A DNA stretch of 7,294 nt. It comes from Bacillota bacterium. GTDB lineage: Bacteria > Bacillota > UBA4882 > UBA8346. A program made the position numbers and the translations under genes. The notes below the pieces were generated by a model. The model searched no databases. It had not been told where the DNA came from and saw only the letters and a program-made list of their open reading frames with translations. Below are positions 6,822 through 7,294 of the stretch, one piece after another. Positions within the stretch are counted from its first letter, which is position 1, and each line of letters begins with the position of its first letter. Location of the stretch: positions 1 through 7,294 of the forward strand of contig JANQHU010000469.1 in the NCBI GenBank assembly GCA_028282485.1. The letters run 5' to 3'.

Positions 6822-6845
6822 AAAAAAAAGGCCATTAGCCCTTTT
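6822..6845 (-). terminator. Rho-independent terminator between bipA and the kinase
   Basis: In minus-strand RNA, AAAAGGGC (6845-6838) pairs with GCCUUUUU (6832-6825), with one G-U wobble and a 5-nt loop, and the U-run covers 6829-6822. It lies 118 nt past the bipA stop and only about 20 nt before the kinase start. It can end bipA transcription, but any promoter for the kinase must lie upstream of it and read through it. Confidence 0.75.
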
Positions 6846-6861
6846 AACGTTACATAAAATC

Positions 6862-6867
6862 ATTATA
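6862..6867 (-). promoter_or_regulatory. Consensus -10 hexamer upstream of the kinase
   Basis: A perfect TATAAT is present in the context TAGTATAATGA. No good -35 lies 16-18 nt upstream, and the sequence there is T-rich. The predicted start near 6855 would put the terminator hairpin about 10 nt into the transcript. It may be a weak promoter with an attenuated leader or a chance match in AT-rich DNA. Confidence 0.4.
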
Positions 6868-6936
6868 CTATAAAAATAAAATTTAAACCATTATTTTTCA
6901 ATATTTTTTACATTTATTATTACCAAGCTGACATAA

Positions 6937-6951
6937 TTACAATAATTGTCA
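6937..6951. promoter_or_regulatory. Candidate Fur/PerR-family operator
   Basis: On the minus strand TGACAATTATTGTAA has the 7-1-7 inverted-repeat layout of Fur-family boxes and matches TGATAATnATTATCA at 11 of 14 defined positions by my count, with paired C/G changes. The core ACAATTATTGT is a perfect palindrome. It lies 12 nt past the bipA stop in the kinase upstream region. No regulator gene is nearby, and AT-rich spacers often give such matches. Confidence 0.3.
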
Positions 6952-6962
6952 ACCAATTCGTT

Positions 6963-7294
6963 TTACTTCTTTTTGGCCGCCCGTTCCCGTTCACTCCGGT
7001 TTAATAATTTTTTACGCATTCGGATGGATTCGGGGGTGATTTCCACTAATTCATCATCATCAATATACTCCATAGCTTGTTCCAAAGTAAATACCCGAGG
7101 GGGAACTAACTTAATCGTATCATCGGAACCACTAGCCCGCATATTGGTCAAATGTTTCTTCTTACAAACATTGACCTCCAGATCGTTCTCCCGGGAATGC
7201 TCGCCCACGACCATCCCTGCGTAAACTTTCTCCGCCGGGCTGATAAAGAGAGTCCCTCGGTCTTCCATATTACTAATACCGTAGGTAGTAGCCT
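6963..7294 (-). CDS. bipA: Ribosome-associated GTPase BipA/TypA, C-terminal part (5' end outside window)
   Basis: The frame enters from the right edge as ATTYGISNMEDRGTLF and runs 110 residues to TAA at 6963-6965. The tail is characteristic of BipA/TypA, a translation-factor GTPase of about 610 residues that binds the ribosome at the elongation factor G site and aids 50S assembly and stress or cold adaptation. Diagnostic stretches are VYAGMVVGEHSRENDLEVN, KKHLTNMRASGSDDTIKL, PPRVFTLEQAMEYIDDDELV and EITPESIRMRKKLLN, ending in a basic ERAAKKK. The GTPase, domain II and EF-G-like domains lie outside the window. The ATG at 7268 is internal, since homology continues upstream of it. The terminator at 6822-6845 probably ends its mRNA. 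Confidence 0.96.
   Translation of the reverse strand, partial: ATTYGISNMEDRGTLFISPAEKVYAGMVVGEHSRENDLEVNVCKKKHLTNMRASGSDDTIKLVPPRVFTLEQAMEYIDDDELVEITPESIRMRKKLLNRSERERAAKKK

Noticed and set aside
6946..7224. Plus-strand open frame opposite bipA
   Set aside because: It overlaps highly conserved BipA sequence. Its serine-rich product is what reverse-reading would give.

Overview
This AT-rich window looks like an ordinary chromosomal stretch of a low-GC Bacillota, most likely a Clostridia-like spore-former. The reasons are the SpoIIM-family gene, a single-chain (alpha2-type) glycyl-tRNA synthetase, strong Shine-Dalgarno sequences with GTG/TTG starts, and U-tract terminators. All five genes confidently called lie on the minus strand, so transcription runs from high to low coordinates.

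From right to left: (1) 6963-7294 is the 3' end of the ribosome-associated GTPase gene bipA/typA, cut by the window edge. (2) 6802-6962 is an AT-rich intergenic region with a Fur/PerR-type palindrome, a perfect -10 hexamer and a rho-independent terminator directly ahead of the next gene. (3) 3319-6801 encodes a 1160-residue membrane sensor that combines a dCache domain, HAMP, histidine kinase, receiver, GAF and GGDEF domain, so it should convert an extracellular signal into cyclic di-GMP within one polypeptide. Its Shine-Dalgarno sequence suggests that the real start may be an ATT codon. (4) 2827-3231 encodes a small DUF4342 protein with a UBA-like N-terminus, followed by a terminator. (5) A good sigma-A promoter at 2675-2703 starts a two-gene unit, a SpoIIM/DUF95 membrane protein followed 25 nt later by glyS. 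The leader is only about 30 nt, too short for a T-box.

The left end (1-696) differs. Beyond glyS there is a 49-bp near-perfect palindrome abutting a broken ORF that joins a single membrane anchor to an internal scrap of a GH13 alpha-glucosidase. The scrap lacks all catalytic residues and probably ends in a one-base frameshift. A possible 3' end of an unidentified plus-strand gene meets it at the window edge. This region looks like rearrangement debris.

I see no CRISPR array, tRNA, rRNA or complete mobile element. I found no clearly new multi-gene system. The best leads are the possible ATT start and attenuated leader of the sensor kinase, the one-chain phosphorelay to cyclic di-GMP, and the palindrome beside the chimeric remnant.
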